A stretch of DNA of 64,000 bases from Notospermus geniculatus (lineage: Eukaryota; Nemertea; Pilidiophora; Heteronemertea; Lineidae), in contig NMRB01000635.1 in assembly GCA_002633025.1 (NCBI GenBank), forward strand, positions 124,001-188,000, in the 5' to 3' direction. The notes under the pieces are model-generated. The model saw nothing but the letters and a program-made list of their open reading frames with translations, ran no database searches and was not told the origin of the DNA. Each line of letters starts with the position of its first letter. Position 1 is the stretch's first letter. This document shows, piece after piece, positions 9,801 through 18,961 of this stretch. Position numbers and translations under genes: made by a program.

Positions 9801-11713
9801 CAACCGAAAGCGCGGGCGGCCTAAGAGGATCTGAATCAGAATGGACGGGACGAAAGACCGGGGACTTGACCCGTACGGCGGAGGACAAAAAAGAGAGTGC
9901 AGCACGCGTGCTGCACTCGTGCTGCATTCTCGAAATTTGATCGTCGCGCGACGATCAAATTTCGACTGCCACACGAACGTTTGTCGTTAATTGGTGTAGT
10001 TACATTTCTTCATCAAAATCCAGTTGCAGTCCAGCTCATCTTCGGCCTGTAAGTAGTACCGCCCATCCGTCCAAACTGCAGCCTGCGTGATGGTTACAAC
10101 GGCAGTTCCTGTGCGGAAAGGAAAAGGATATCAAAAAAGCTTAGGGCATCCTGAGATTCAGGTCATTTCACTCGGCTCTATTGCCTAGGGGGAGGAGATG
10201 TTTTAAGACCCATGTACATACCAGAAGAACCACTGAGACCACAGATGAACGCCCTCCTCGCGTCGTAATCACTCGTGTATTCACTCTGAAAAAACCATGC
10301 AGTCAATTGGCAGACGAAAACTATATATAAACCAACGGAGATGACGAAATTCTCGTTTGCTAGTTGGATATCTGGTCCTGCGATTTGCAAAGATAGAGGC
10401 CTACATTTTTTATCATTATTGTTCACGAAGTGACGTTATTTTCGCACCAGATCCCTTCTTAGGGTTTATTCAGTTTTAACTATTAAAATATTGCACCAAC
10501 TGGCACGAAATTTCACTAATATATGTGTAATGTAACGCCAAGTAGTGTCTCGTATAGTAGAATTTACGCGCTTTTTTCGAGAAATCGATACTTTTGTTTG
10601 GGGCACGGTCGCGATGTATGGACGAATGTATAGAGCACCATAAAATTGAGTGTTTGTGTACAAAATAACGAGGGCACCATGCAAAAACATCATAAAAATA
10701 TACGACCACTACACAACGATGTGTGTCAAGATCTCCTTCTCTACTTACTAAAGTATTTTCAACCATATGTATTCCTTGATCATCGAGAAATAAGCAGATA
10801 AGTGCAGAATTTCCGCAGCAGACGACGAGTCAGGTCGCCATTGTTGATCACGCATAATCAGAATCAGAATTGTATCACGAATCGCTCTGATCCTGGGGGA
10901 GCCCAGTGGATTCAGCGTTGCGGCTATTAGAGGTTGTCTATGGGCATGGGTTCGAGCCCGGGTGGTGGAAGAATTTTTCTCCATTTCTTTCATTTACCCA
11001 GGTTTTCTCTGTTTGGAAGTAGGACTTGTCCCGCTATCGATTTCTTTCCGCTGCCCAAAACAACTACATGTATTCCTCCCCCAGCAACTGCACTCTCAAT
11101 GTATGATCTGAACGTCACTTCGTGAACCCTGTCGCCACCAGGCTTGTCAATGCCTATATTTCTTCAATATTTGCATGAAACTAGGTCTGAGGATTGCTAC
11201 TCGTCGATGTCCAAAAAGGGTCTTCCACTGCAGACGTAAGTTTGTCATCAATTCGCGACGACTTTGGTGAAGCTGTGTTTAACAAATGACATCGCCCGGC
11301 TCGGTAGTCGCTCTTCGCCCTCTCTCTTACCTGATGGGCGTCCTCTGAAGGCACGATATAACCTTTCAAGGTGTCGCTACCGACGTTCACCATGGCAGCG
11401 CGAAGGTCATTCAATCTCTGAGTCGTGTCAACTCTCAGCGGGGATGGCGTCTGAAATTGCGGGATGATTTTAATTCATTTACTTTAATTTACCTTTACGT
11501 ACTGCTATTCGCGTTGTCGCTGGCATTGACCTACATACAGAGTATCCCACACATAATTCCCATTAAAACAATGAGATGAAATTGTAATTAACCTACCGCT
11601 CCGCTTTTGCAGGCACCTCTGTCCTGTGGAGATGGCTGAGCGCCATTCGCCAATGAAAGGCAGACGCCCAGAAAAAGACAGACTGGAAAATAGTAAAATG
11701 TTGGAGGCATCAT
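3809..11713 (-). CDS. XPNPEP2: Xaa-Pro aminopeptidase 2 (membrane-bound aminopeptidase P), complete, 19 exons
   Basis: M24B metallopeptidase that removes the N-terminal residue from peptides with proline at position 2; the XPNPEP2 form is GPI-anchored at the cell surface. Exons, 5' to 3': 11713-11597, 11450-11331, 10285-10222, 10108-10004, 9613-9368, 9060-8965, 8667-8586, 8360-8252, 8087-7971, 7719-7633, 7506-7394, 7166-7017, 6922-6862, 6675-6606, 6001-5897, 5367-5296, 4982-4906, 4723-4619, 4006-3809. All junctions are GT/AG, phases agree, total 2094 nt (697 aa; human about 674). All five metal ligands of the family are present by motif: D463 (LLDSGGQY), D474 (DGTTDITRT), H537 (HGTGHGIG), E572 (EPGYYEPG), E586 (FGVRLE); catalytic-type histidines H443, H533 and H546 too. 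The N-terminus has a signal peptide (about 25 residues, core [16 protein letters not shown]). The C-terminus ends in a hydrophobic tail ([17 protein letters not shown]), consistent with a GPI signal. Residues CDAGATNC match the XPNPEP2-specific cysteine pair region. These last three traits favour XPNPEP2 over cytosolic XPNPEP1. Confidence 0.93.
4057..4326. repeat. foldback (MITE-like) element in last XPNPEP2 intron
   Basis: The left end (GCTGAAGCTAGGAATCCACT onward) is repeated in inverted orientation at the right end near 4305-4326, and GTTGCGACTTGCTTTG near 4094 pairs with CAAAGCAAGTCGCAAC near 4268. Arms are about 50 bases around a 170-base centre. No ORF is seen. Confidence 0.75.
4443..4570. 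repeat. dispersed repeat, copy 1
   Basis: This stretch shares ordered blocks with 14925-15075: a CAGTGGGA...TGGTTCAT block, ACGATAGAGCTGTTACTTCA (ATGATAGAGTTGTCACTTCA in the other), CATGTTCCC and CCTTTTACCA. It is an old dispersed element of unknown class lying in an XPNPEP2 intron. Confidence 0.6.
5121..5253. mobile_element. TA-flanked MITE with GGGAGGTTTCG ends, copy 1
   Basis: The element starts GGGAGGTTTCGAAATCAAAC and ends with the exact inverse, and is flanked on both sides by TA (5119-5120 and 5254-5255), the target duplication of Tc1/mariner-type elements. It sits in an XPNPEP2 intron and has no ORF. Confidence 0.85.
5416..5629. mobile_element. foldback element with AAGCCTGCCGCACACTGG ends
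   Basis: The left end AAGCCTGCCGCACACTGGAG pairs with CTCCAGTGTGCGGCAGGCTT at the right end. Inside, GCTGAGCAAA, GGTCTCGAATGAC, and GCGCGCACACGCGAGCT-like blocks are repeated in both orientations, so almost the whole 214 bases can fold into one long hairpin. It lies in an XPNPEP2 intron next to exon 16. Confidence 0.82.
6049..6201. mobile_element. TA-flanked MITE with GGGAGGTTTCG ends, copy 2
   Basis: Closely related to the element at 5121-5253: same ends, same ATCGTTTGATTTCGAAACC stem, TA on both sides (6047-6048, 6202-6203). Only 0.8 kb separates the two copies, both in XPNPEP2 introns. Confidence 0.85.
6313..6581. mobile_element. non-autonomous DNA transposon with CAGGGCCGTAGCTAGC-type ends
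   Basis: The left end CAGGCCCGTAGCTAGC pairs with GCTAGCTACGGCCCTG at the right end, with G-rich and C-rich blocks just inside. ATTCC(C) is present on both sides (6308-6313, 6582-6587), a 5-6 base target duplication. No ORF. The ends recall hAT-like elements; the class is inferred from style only. Confidence 0.75.
9117..9287. mobile_element. TA-flanked MITE with GGGAGGTTTCG ends, copy 3
   Basis: Begins GGGAGGTTTCGCAAGCGCCC and ends with the inverse, TA on both sides (9115-9116, 9288-9289). The terminal 11 bases equal those at 5121 and 6049 but the internal stem is unrelated, so this is a separate subfamily. A second direct copy of the internal arm is present at about 9176-9230. Confidence 0.85.
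10891..10975 (+). repeat. tRNA-derived SINE head (candidate)
   Basis: GAGCCCAGTGGATTCAGCG resembles an RNA polymerase III A box and, about 40 bases later, GGGTTCGAGCC resembles a B box. Spacing fits a tRNA-like head, but no proper cloverleaf can be drawn, so this is a SINE rather than a tRNA gene. It lies in intron 2 of XPNPEP2, opposite strand. Confidence 0.5.
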
Positions 11714-12908
11714 TCGAAAGTGCGGTTTTCATGTCATCTTACGCAGAGGATTGCAGTTGTATATATTCATGGTTGTGTATTATGCCGTCGTTACCACATC
11801 TGAACTGAGTGCCACTTGCCCAGGTGAATGTTGTCAATGAGTTGAAACAATGGTTAATGGAGAATTAAGGGGGATCAGTAAGATAGAGAGTTTTCGCGAA
11901 GCCCCGAAACGCCAACGCGAACACCGTCTAGTCCTTTTTCCGGTGCTCCGTCAGTCGTTCCCGTTTCTCAGTGTGTTTCCCCTCATTGTGTGGGATTTGT
12001 GGAAACACTGTGATATGGGGAACACTAGCAAACATTACACCTGGAAATTGCTGGTGGAAACGAATCCATTGGGCTGTGGTTGGTCAAGCGCAAAAACAAT
12101 AGTAGGCGGTGTGACAGTCATTTCAAGTCAGTTGTGACTTCGCGGTAGCGAAATATTCATGTATTTTAGGATTATTTTTACGTACATGTACATCACTTGT
12201 ACACCAGAAAGCCATTTTTAAATCATGAATCTTGAAACTGTGAATACACGACAACCGCCCAAAATCAACAAGTGAACTTCTCAACCACATGAGTCTGATG
12301 AACTTCATGACATTTTTCATGTTTTTGAACAAAACAGACGAGTGTAAACTATAGATATCCTGCATGGATGTGTTAATATGAAACAGAGAAAATGCGGGAG
12401 GTCTACACCCTAAAAAGCGTACTTACCCGCCTGTAGGCCTATTCTTCTTCTGTCCATCTTTGTGACCTTGAAAAAATGATTCTAGGTTAATGAACCCAGT
12501 CGCAGCCCGAGTCGCAGTCGTGTTTACCGAATGCCGTTTGTGACGGGCGCTTCGGACAGTCTTGCTTTTCGGCCGGTCAGAATGCGAACGAATTCATATT
12601 CCAATCGCCAAAGGCGAGATATCAACGGACTTCTCATGATCATGACTAGGCCTATGTATAGCCTATGTCTATCAGTATTTTGATAAGGAAAGTCCGTCCT
12701 GTGTTGTTCTTGGGCATTCCATGCTGTTTTATCAATCAGTTATTTGATATCGCAATTTTTTTTGGAAAACCAATGTTTATTAATGAAGTATGATGTCCGT
12801 TATATCAACTTGTAGGAATTCGACCTCAATTCCTCCAAGGATCATGTAATCGGTCGCCGCGAGTCGTCTAAATTCCTTATTATGCTTGTTTGGGATCTCG
12901 GAGTCGTC
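11714..12908. other. upstream region of XPNPEP2, no gene seen
   Basis: Presumed promoter and 5' UTR of XPNPEP2 (minus strand). At about 11892-11940 it contains one arm of the GAGAGTTTTCGC...CCCCGAAACGCC family seen complete at 33820-33934, here without its partner. Otherwise nothing recognisable. Confidence 0.4.
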
Positions 12909-14323
12909 ACCAGGGTCCATATTCATAAACATACATGTACTTAAGTCAAAGTTTGATACTTTATCTTTTGTGTTGAACAAAGGATAAGTGTCACACTTAG
13001 ACTTGCTTCGTATTCATAAAGCAGTTCTATCGTTAGAACCGTCTTAGACAGTCATAGAATGTAATGCCCCTGATATCAGATGCCCACTTCTTTTGTTCAG
13101 GGGACATCTGGTAACAGGAGTTCCTGTCTGTTAGTGTCTGGCCTATTGTAGCTGCCGCTTATTCCGTCAGAATCTATTGTTGTGGGGCATCTCATATCGG
13201 GGGGCATGACATTCTACAACACCTGTTCCAAGTATCGTCAACCACTGTACTTGGAACAGGTGTAACGTTTTTGAGCGTTCCCCATCTGCGAGTGTTCACC
13301 TGCTATTGTCTGACGGAATAAGCCGCGACTCGACAATGGAGGACACAGAGAGAAACGTGTCGATCTATCTGCCTATGGCACGCCGTTTGTTCAATATTTC
13401 AAATAAACCAGGTTTCTTTTAAATAAACCTAGTTTCTTTTCAAAGAAACTTAATTTCTTTTCAAAGAAACTTAGTTTCTTTTATAAAAACCAAGTTTATT
13501 TAAAAGAAACCTAGTTTTTGAAAAGAAACTTAGTTTATTGAAAAGAAACTAAGTTTTTGAAAAGAAACCAGGTTTATTTAAAAGAAACTAGGTTTTTGAA
13601 AAGAAACTTGGTTTCTTTAAAAGAAACTTGGTTTTTGAAAAGAAACTAGGTTTATTTAAAAGAAACTTGGTTTTTGAAAAGAAACTTGGTTTNNNNNNNN
13701 NNNNNNNNNNNNNNNNNNNNNNNNNNNNNNNNNNNNNNNNNNNNNNNNNNNNNNNNNNNNNNNNNNNNNNNNNNNNNNNNNNNNNNNNNNNNNNNNNNNN
13801 NNNNNNNNNNNNNNNNNNNNNNNNTCTTTTCAAAAACCAAGTTTCTTTTAAATAAACCTAGTTTCTTTTCAAAAACCAAGTTTCTTTTAAAGAAACCAAG
13901 TTTCTTTTCAAAAACCTAGTTTCTTTTAAATAAACCTGGTTTCTTTTCAAAAACTTAGTTTCTTTTAAATAAACTAAGTTTCTTTTCAAAAAGTTAGTTT
14001 CTTTTAAATAAACTTGGTTTTTATAAAAGAAACTAAGTTTCTTTGAAAAGAAACTAAGTTTCTTTGAAAAGAAACTAGGTTTATTTAAAAGAAACCTGGT
14101 TTATTTGAAATATTGAACAAACGGCGTGCCATATCTGCCAGTGTTTCCAGAACAATAGGGGGAACACGGACACACGGAAACACTGAAAAACTTTACACCT
14201 GCCTAAGACGGTTCTAACAATAGAACCGCTTTATGAATACGACCCAAGTAGTTCTATGAATATGGCCCCACAAAACAGTACCACACTTGGCGTAAGTCAA
14301 AGTTTATGAATATGGACCCTGGT
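12909..14323. repeat. large nested palindrome (foldback element) with AAAGAAACTTGG-type satellite core
   Basis: Three concentric inverted pairs are visible: 12909-12930 with 14302-14323 (22 bases, exact), about 13009-13050 with 14201-14242, and 13377-13460 with about 14050-14131. The core (13400-14110) is a tandem array of TTTCTTTTAAATAAACC-like units whose orientation flips at the centre, where the assembly has an N run (13693-13824). A smaller foldback (about 13080-13335, with arms CTTATTCCGTCAG/CTGACGGAATAAG and ACCTGTTCCAAGTA/TACTTGGAACAGGT) is inserted in the left arm only. Confidence 0.88.
13693..13824. other. assembly gap (N run)
   Basis: 132 Ns in the centre of the palindromic satellite, as expected where a perfect inverted repeat cannot be assembled. 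Confidence 0.98.
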
Positions 14324-15227
14324 CTGCAAAGGAATCAGTCCAATGGCACCAATCCAACCACAATCCCTTTAGAGAGGCACCACACCTGAACTCATCATGA
14401 GCCTCGGCACATTCAGGAAGCATTCAGAACTCAATACCTAGTGCAGGTCGGAGTAGAGACAGAAGACATGGATTAAAGGTAATACAGCAGCGAGAAAAGA
14501 ATGAAAATTTATTATATAACAAATTATATTATCATCTTGATCACTGGGTAACAATTATAGTGGAATTCTAAGAATCTTGATCACCTATTTGTTTAAAGCG
14601 AATCAACAGCGGATTTTTGTTTACATTTGGCTGGTGTTTGTAAACACAAAATTCAGCCAATCAAAATGCACGAAAATTTCTTTGTTGACATTCTGGAGAA
14701 GTTTGTTTACATTTTTTCATGAAAATTCGTCCCCTTTCAAATTCTATTTCTAAATCAAATTTTTTCGCTTTCGATTCGCTTTAACACTTCCAGTCCAAGA
14801 TGTTCACTGGCCTACACCTTTCTGTAGTCTTTAGATTCTTGTTGATATTTAAGGCAGTAATGGAAACATCATTCCTGTAGAATACACAGCACATTCTCCA
14901 CTTACAAAAGGATCTCCACAAGTGATCAGTGGGAATATGGTTCATTGAAGGAATAGCTACGCTCTGTGCTCCAGTGTACTTTGTAGTACATGATAGAGTT
15001 GTCACTTCATTTGATCATGTTCCCACTGGCCACAAATGGTGATATCACCTTTTACCATTGGGGGCAGTGTATGGATGAGCCTTTTCTGTTTTCCAGCATC
15101 TGAATATGAATGCCTTAAAAACCTTTGCTACAAATCTTTGGAATCAAGCTGGACATATTATTAACAAACTGCAGGAGTTTACAATCCAGCAATCACAGAG
15201 CTCAATTTGGTTTCTGAAATGTCACCA
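14324..15227. other. intergenic DNA 3' of BLOC1S3
   Basis: No gene seen. The right part is probably 3' UTR of BLOC1S3 (minus strand). It includes copy 2 (14925-15075) of the dispersed repeat described at 4443-4570. Confidence 0.4.
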
Positions 15228-17362
15228 TCACGTGGCAGCAGCCTGGGGTTCTTGCCGGTTCGATCGCATTTGGAGATCTGGAAGAATCTGGCAGGATGTG
15301 ATGATATCAATTTTGTCTTCAAGATGGAATAAGTCATTGGTCAGCTGCCTCATGTTGTTGGAGACATCCTGAAGGAAGAAAACAAAAACCTATGATCCAG
15401 AGCAATAACAGATGTGTTTCAGCAGAACCTCTCTATGAGGGACACCTTTGGAACTGCCCATTACTGTCCTTAATTGAGAGGTGTCCACAACACAGAGGTC
15501 AAAATGAAAAGACATGACCAATATTGGGGACTGAACTCTGTTGTCCGTAATAGAGATAGTAAACAAAGTCGTCTCCGAATTTCGCAAATTTTCGAGCCCA
15601 ACTGGGTCTTCCTCAGGCACTTTCTAGAGAGTGCCCAAGTGCCTGAAGAAGACCCGGTTGGGCTCAAAAGTTTGCGAAATTCGGAGACGCCTTAATGTTT
15701 ACTATCATTTTGTTTGTCGTTTTTTGTGCTCTATGTTGGATATCTGTCCTTAATAGAGAGGTGTTCTCCTGGGAGAGGTGTCCTTTTAAGGAGGTTTTAT
15801 TGTACAGTCTTTACCTGTATTGCACTTTGGGACTTAATAAGCTGCTGTGTTGTGTTCTTTAATTCCTTCCCAGCTCTTATATATGCCTGACTCTTCATGG
15901 CGATCAGATTCCTACGGAGACTCACATTTCTCTCCTCTGAAAATGATGGGAAGAAACACAGTAAGTTATGATTGCTACTGTGCCAGCAGTCCAATGCAGT
16001 TTAACACAAAATGCAGGGACCGCTTTCATAAAGTGACTTTAAGCTAATGGTACATTTAACTGAATGGAAAATGCATTGAAGTTGATGGTACCATTAGCTT
16101 TAAGTCACTTTATGAAACAGGCCCCTGGGCACAATACAAAGATAATCATTGGTTAAGGGATGATCACTGGTATCAACACAAAAGTCCATGAATATCTTTC
16201 AAGACATGTGCCCTTTTAAAGCCCCACAGTATTGAATTTTACTCTATTTTCAAAGTGTTGGGAGAATGCTGGTCGAGGTCTCATAGCATCGTGAAGGTCC
16301 CCAAAATGCCTGCCTGATGCGTATTTCCGAGAATCAAGGCCTAGTTTTCAGCACACAATGAAAAAATCTGCAGGGAGGGCTCTAATGTATTCAGATAGAG
16401 CGCAGTACATTTTACACGTCGTGACGTCGTGCACTGACGTCAAGAATCGCGGCGATGATTTGCGTTTTTCAGATTCAATACAGTGGGGCTTTAAGCTACA
16501 GAAAATCACATGTATACTTACGAAGCTTTCTGTGTAATAATCTGAAAAAGAGAAGCATAGATATTGAAAGTAGATAGATCTCTGCAGCCAAGATGCTTAG
16601 TACAAATGTGGCATGTAGAGAAGGAATATCTTTTCAATGTGTAGTGGGCCTCTTGCTCAGACTCCTTGCTCCACTTACGTATCATACTTGACATGCTCTC
16701 TGCCGCCACTGGGTAGTCTTGGCCGTGTTTCCTCCTTTTCACCACCGGGGGATGATGGTGCATCAGCAGCATTCTCATCACCAATACCTTTGGCATCAAC
16801 TGGATGATAAAAAAGGGCAATATGAATGAAGAAGTTCACGTTCATCATGTTCATAAGAAGAATTTGCCTATAGGCCTACGGTAGTTTGTTTTTTATCGAA
16901 AGATCAGACAAGAATTGACAATATTGACAACATGCTTCATTGATGCAGATGTACCTTTCAAGGGTGGTAAGTCATCCGTGGTTATCTCTTCACCATCTGA
17001 TTCGGAGGCCTCGCCACTAACACTCGCTGCCATTGGATTTGGACCCTCCTCCGGCTGAAACTGAAGAGGAGAGAGATGATGAAAAAAAGGAATGCACAAA
17101 TTGCGGTGGGCACTCAGCATAATGCACCGGCAGCCTTCTTCATCTAAGACAACCAATCTGAAGACGTTTTTACGAACCTCCCTCGTATTTAACCCCATTC
17201 CATCAGTAATCAGCCCTCAGTTAATTAGTAATTGTGACCCACTCCACACCCCATATAACTAACTCTCGCACTCACAGCCATATTTTGGGCAATGTTGGCA
17301 ACTTCCTCATCAACATCCGATTCTGACGCCTCCCCTGATACTAAGGCTTGCTCCTTCTCCAT
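15228..17362 (-). CDS. BLOC1S3: BLOC-1 subunit 3 (biogenesis of lysosome-related organelles complex 1)
   Basis: BLOC-1 is an eight-subunit coiled-coil complex that sorts cargo from endosomes to lysosome-related organelles. Exons 5' to 3': 17362-17276, 17054-16955 (a second acceptor 6 bases upstream, at 17060, is also possible), 16799-16679, 16541-16522, 15936-15815, 15368-15228; total 591 nt, 196 aa (human about 202). The acidic N-terminus carries GEASESD twice, once in exon 1 and once in exon 2, followed by DDLPPLK; the human protein has the same paired motif (GEATETDSE, GEAAETDSE) and DLPPLV. Then comes a helical region (LLHRKLQERNVSLRRNLIAM, then YIRAGKEL) and a C-terminus with DIITSCQILPD, matching human DIVAGCRLLPD. 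Exon 4 is a 20-base microexon. The gene lies head-to-head with TCP11L1. Confidence 0.9.
15572..15694. mobile_element. foldback MITE in last BLOC1S3 intron
   Basis: GTCTCCGAATTTCGCAAATTTTCGAGCCCAAC-type left arm (first 14 bases GTCTCCGAATTTCG) pairs with the right arm ending CGAAATTCGGAGACG; the two stems also contain complementary GGGTCTTCCTCAGGCACTT blocks. A half copy is present at about 26463-26525. Confidence 0.82.
16018..16128. mobile_element. foldback MITE in BLOC1S3 intron
   Basis: CTTTCATAAAGTGACTTTAAG at the left pairs with CTTTAAGTCACTTTATGAAA at the right, with GCTAATGGTAC/GTACCATTAGC continuing the stem (one extra base on one side). No ORF. Confidence 0.8.
16216..16496. mobile_element. 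foldback MITE with TTAAAGCCCCAC ends
   Basis: TTAAAGCCCCACAGTATTGAA at left and TTCAATACAGTGGGGCTTTAA at right form near-perfect terminal inverted repeats around about 240 bases with no ORF, immediately upstream of the BLOC1S3 microexon's donor side. Confidence 0.8.
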
Positions 17363-18961
17363 ATTTGCAACCCTTTGCGTAAGTTTTCACTGAGATATGT
17401 CAAATTTATTCAGTCTTTCATCCTCTTCCGAAATGGACATTCACTTCCGTCAACTTCTACTCTAGTTCTACTGACCTCCGCCAGATGACGCGTTTTGTTG
17501 TGGCGTCGTAGGTCAGGTGACGCATATGTAAACTGGCGGCGAGAACATTCAACTAATGTTTAGTTAAATGAATTTCACCAGAGTTAGTAAACGAAAAATC
17601 ATAGACTACAATAAAATGTATTTTCAGTAACAGTATTGACTCTGTACAAGTAAATTAAAGTATATAAATTTAGTACGAATCGGCTATTTTTGCATGTCTT
17701 AAAATCAACTACTGGACTTATCTAATTTGCATATCAGAATGAGAAATCATGAAATCATTTAGGTTCTCATGTGTCCACAACTAGCGCCATCTGGAGGAGT
17801 TCATAGAACCAAACCACTGGTTTTTCTATGGGACGCCAATTCTTAACAAAAATGTTAAGTAGAAATCGATGTGAATAATGGAGACTGCAGACAATAGATA
17901 GATAATACATAACAAAAATGGAAAATTCGAGAAAAATTGGATAATCTTGCTTCTATTTTAGATAGTAATGACTGCATTTAGGGTATTTCAGCCAGCCCGG
18001 ATCGAGTATGTTGGAAATTGTCACCTGTAACAGGCCTATGACGTCACATCCGTAAACATTGCAAAAGTGCTTTTGAGTGTAGACCTTTCTAGACTTTTCA
18101 TGAATAATCTACCAAAATATAAGCAGGAAGTTTCCAATCGGAGCTGTCATACCTCTGGCAAACACCAAGAATCGGAAGCAGTTGAAATATCGGTTTTCTC
18201 TTGGACGGTTTCGGTAAAGACTGTTTTTTTATCTTCTAGGGCCTACGCATTCCAACATGAATGAACAATAAACATGGATGCCCAACTTATGAACTCCATG
18301 CACTGAACATGCTGAATGACTGATGCACTGGTGCTGTGCTTGTGCTGTGGCCTGAACCATATGATCATAGAGTGGCTGCACTGATCTTGTCCATCAGCTG
18401 AGCTGTTGTTGATACATACAAGTAGGCTAGCTGGTGTAGTTTAAACATTTTTGTCTGGGATTACTAGGCTACTGTTTTAGGAGCCTAGGCCTACATGCCT
18501 ATGTGATGTGAAGTGACTCGAAATCTCAAATTTTTGATGCAAAAAATCTGACTAACTGCGCACTAAATGGAGAAAATAAGGCTCAGGGCACCTCCTTATG
18601 ACGGCTCCCTAGGGCCTCGAGCCTTGTTTTCCAAATTTAGTGTGCAGTTAGCCAGATTTTTTGCGTAAAAAAAATCGAGATTTCAAGTCACTTTGCATAA
18701 CCCTTAAGTGTTAGGCGTATAGGCCTATTGAGTACGCCTATAGGCCTAGGCCCCCTATATAGGCCTAGGCCTATCCATCCGTCATATATGGCTTTGCCTA
18801 GCTGATTAGGCCAATGGCCACAGTTGACTGATACGGGACGAGTTATTCCTGGAGGCTCAAGGTTATTCATGTTTCTTCTCCCTAATCATTCGTATTCTTT
18901 CCAGGATTGAGGAGAAACAACGCATATTCCATCAAAGAAGTCAAACACCCAAGTTGTAAAA
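17363..18961. promoter_or_regulatory. divergent spacer between BLOC1S3 and TCP11L1
   Basis: The two genes start 1.6 kb apart in opposite directions, so promoters for both must lie here. A splice acceptor (TATTCTTTCCAG, ending about 18903) precedes the TCP11L1 start, which means TCP11L1 has a noncoding first exon further left, probably close to the BLOC1S3 start, suggesting a shared bidirectional promoter near 17.4-17.6 kb. No TATA box is evident. The right part contains a foldback element (18506-18692) and a dense run of AGGCCTA palindromes (18710-18780). Confidence 0.5.
18506..18692. mobile_element. foldback MITE between BLOC1S3 and TCP11L1
   Basis: AAGTGACTCGAAATCTC and AAAATCTGACTAACTGC.GCACTAAAT at left pair with ATTTAGTGTGCAGTTAGCC, ATTTTTTGCG and GAGATTTCAAGTCACTT at right; about 75-base arms. 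No ORF. Confidence 0.8.

Noticed and set aside
9333-9974. 213-codon ORF on the minus strand
   Set aside because: Only 9368-9613 is an XPNPEP2 exon; the rest reads through introns, as shown by good splice sites at both ends.
11505-11732. 75-codon ORF on the minus strand as the first XPNPEP2 exon
   Set aside because: Its frame does not join exon 2. The frame starting at 11713 gives a signal peptide and the correct phase.
13588-13919. ORFs with repeated KPSFFSKTKFLL units, or a CRISPR-like array
   Set aside because: They are translations of the palindromic satellite; units are adjacent with no unique spacers, and the genome is animal.
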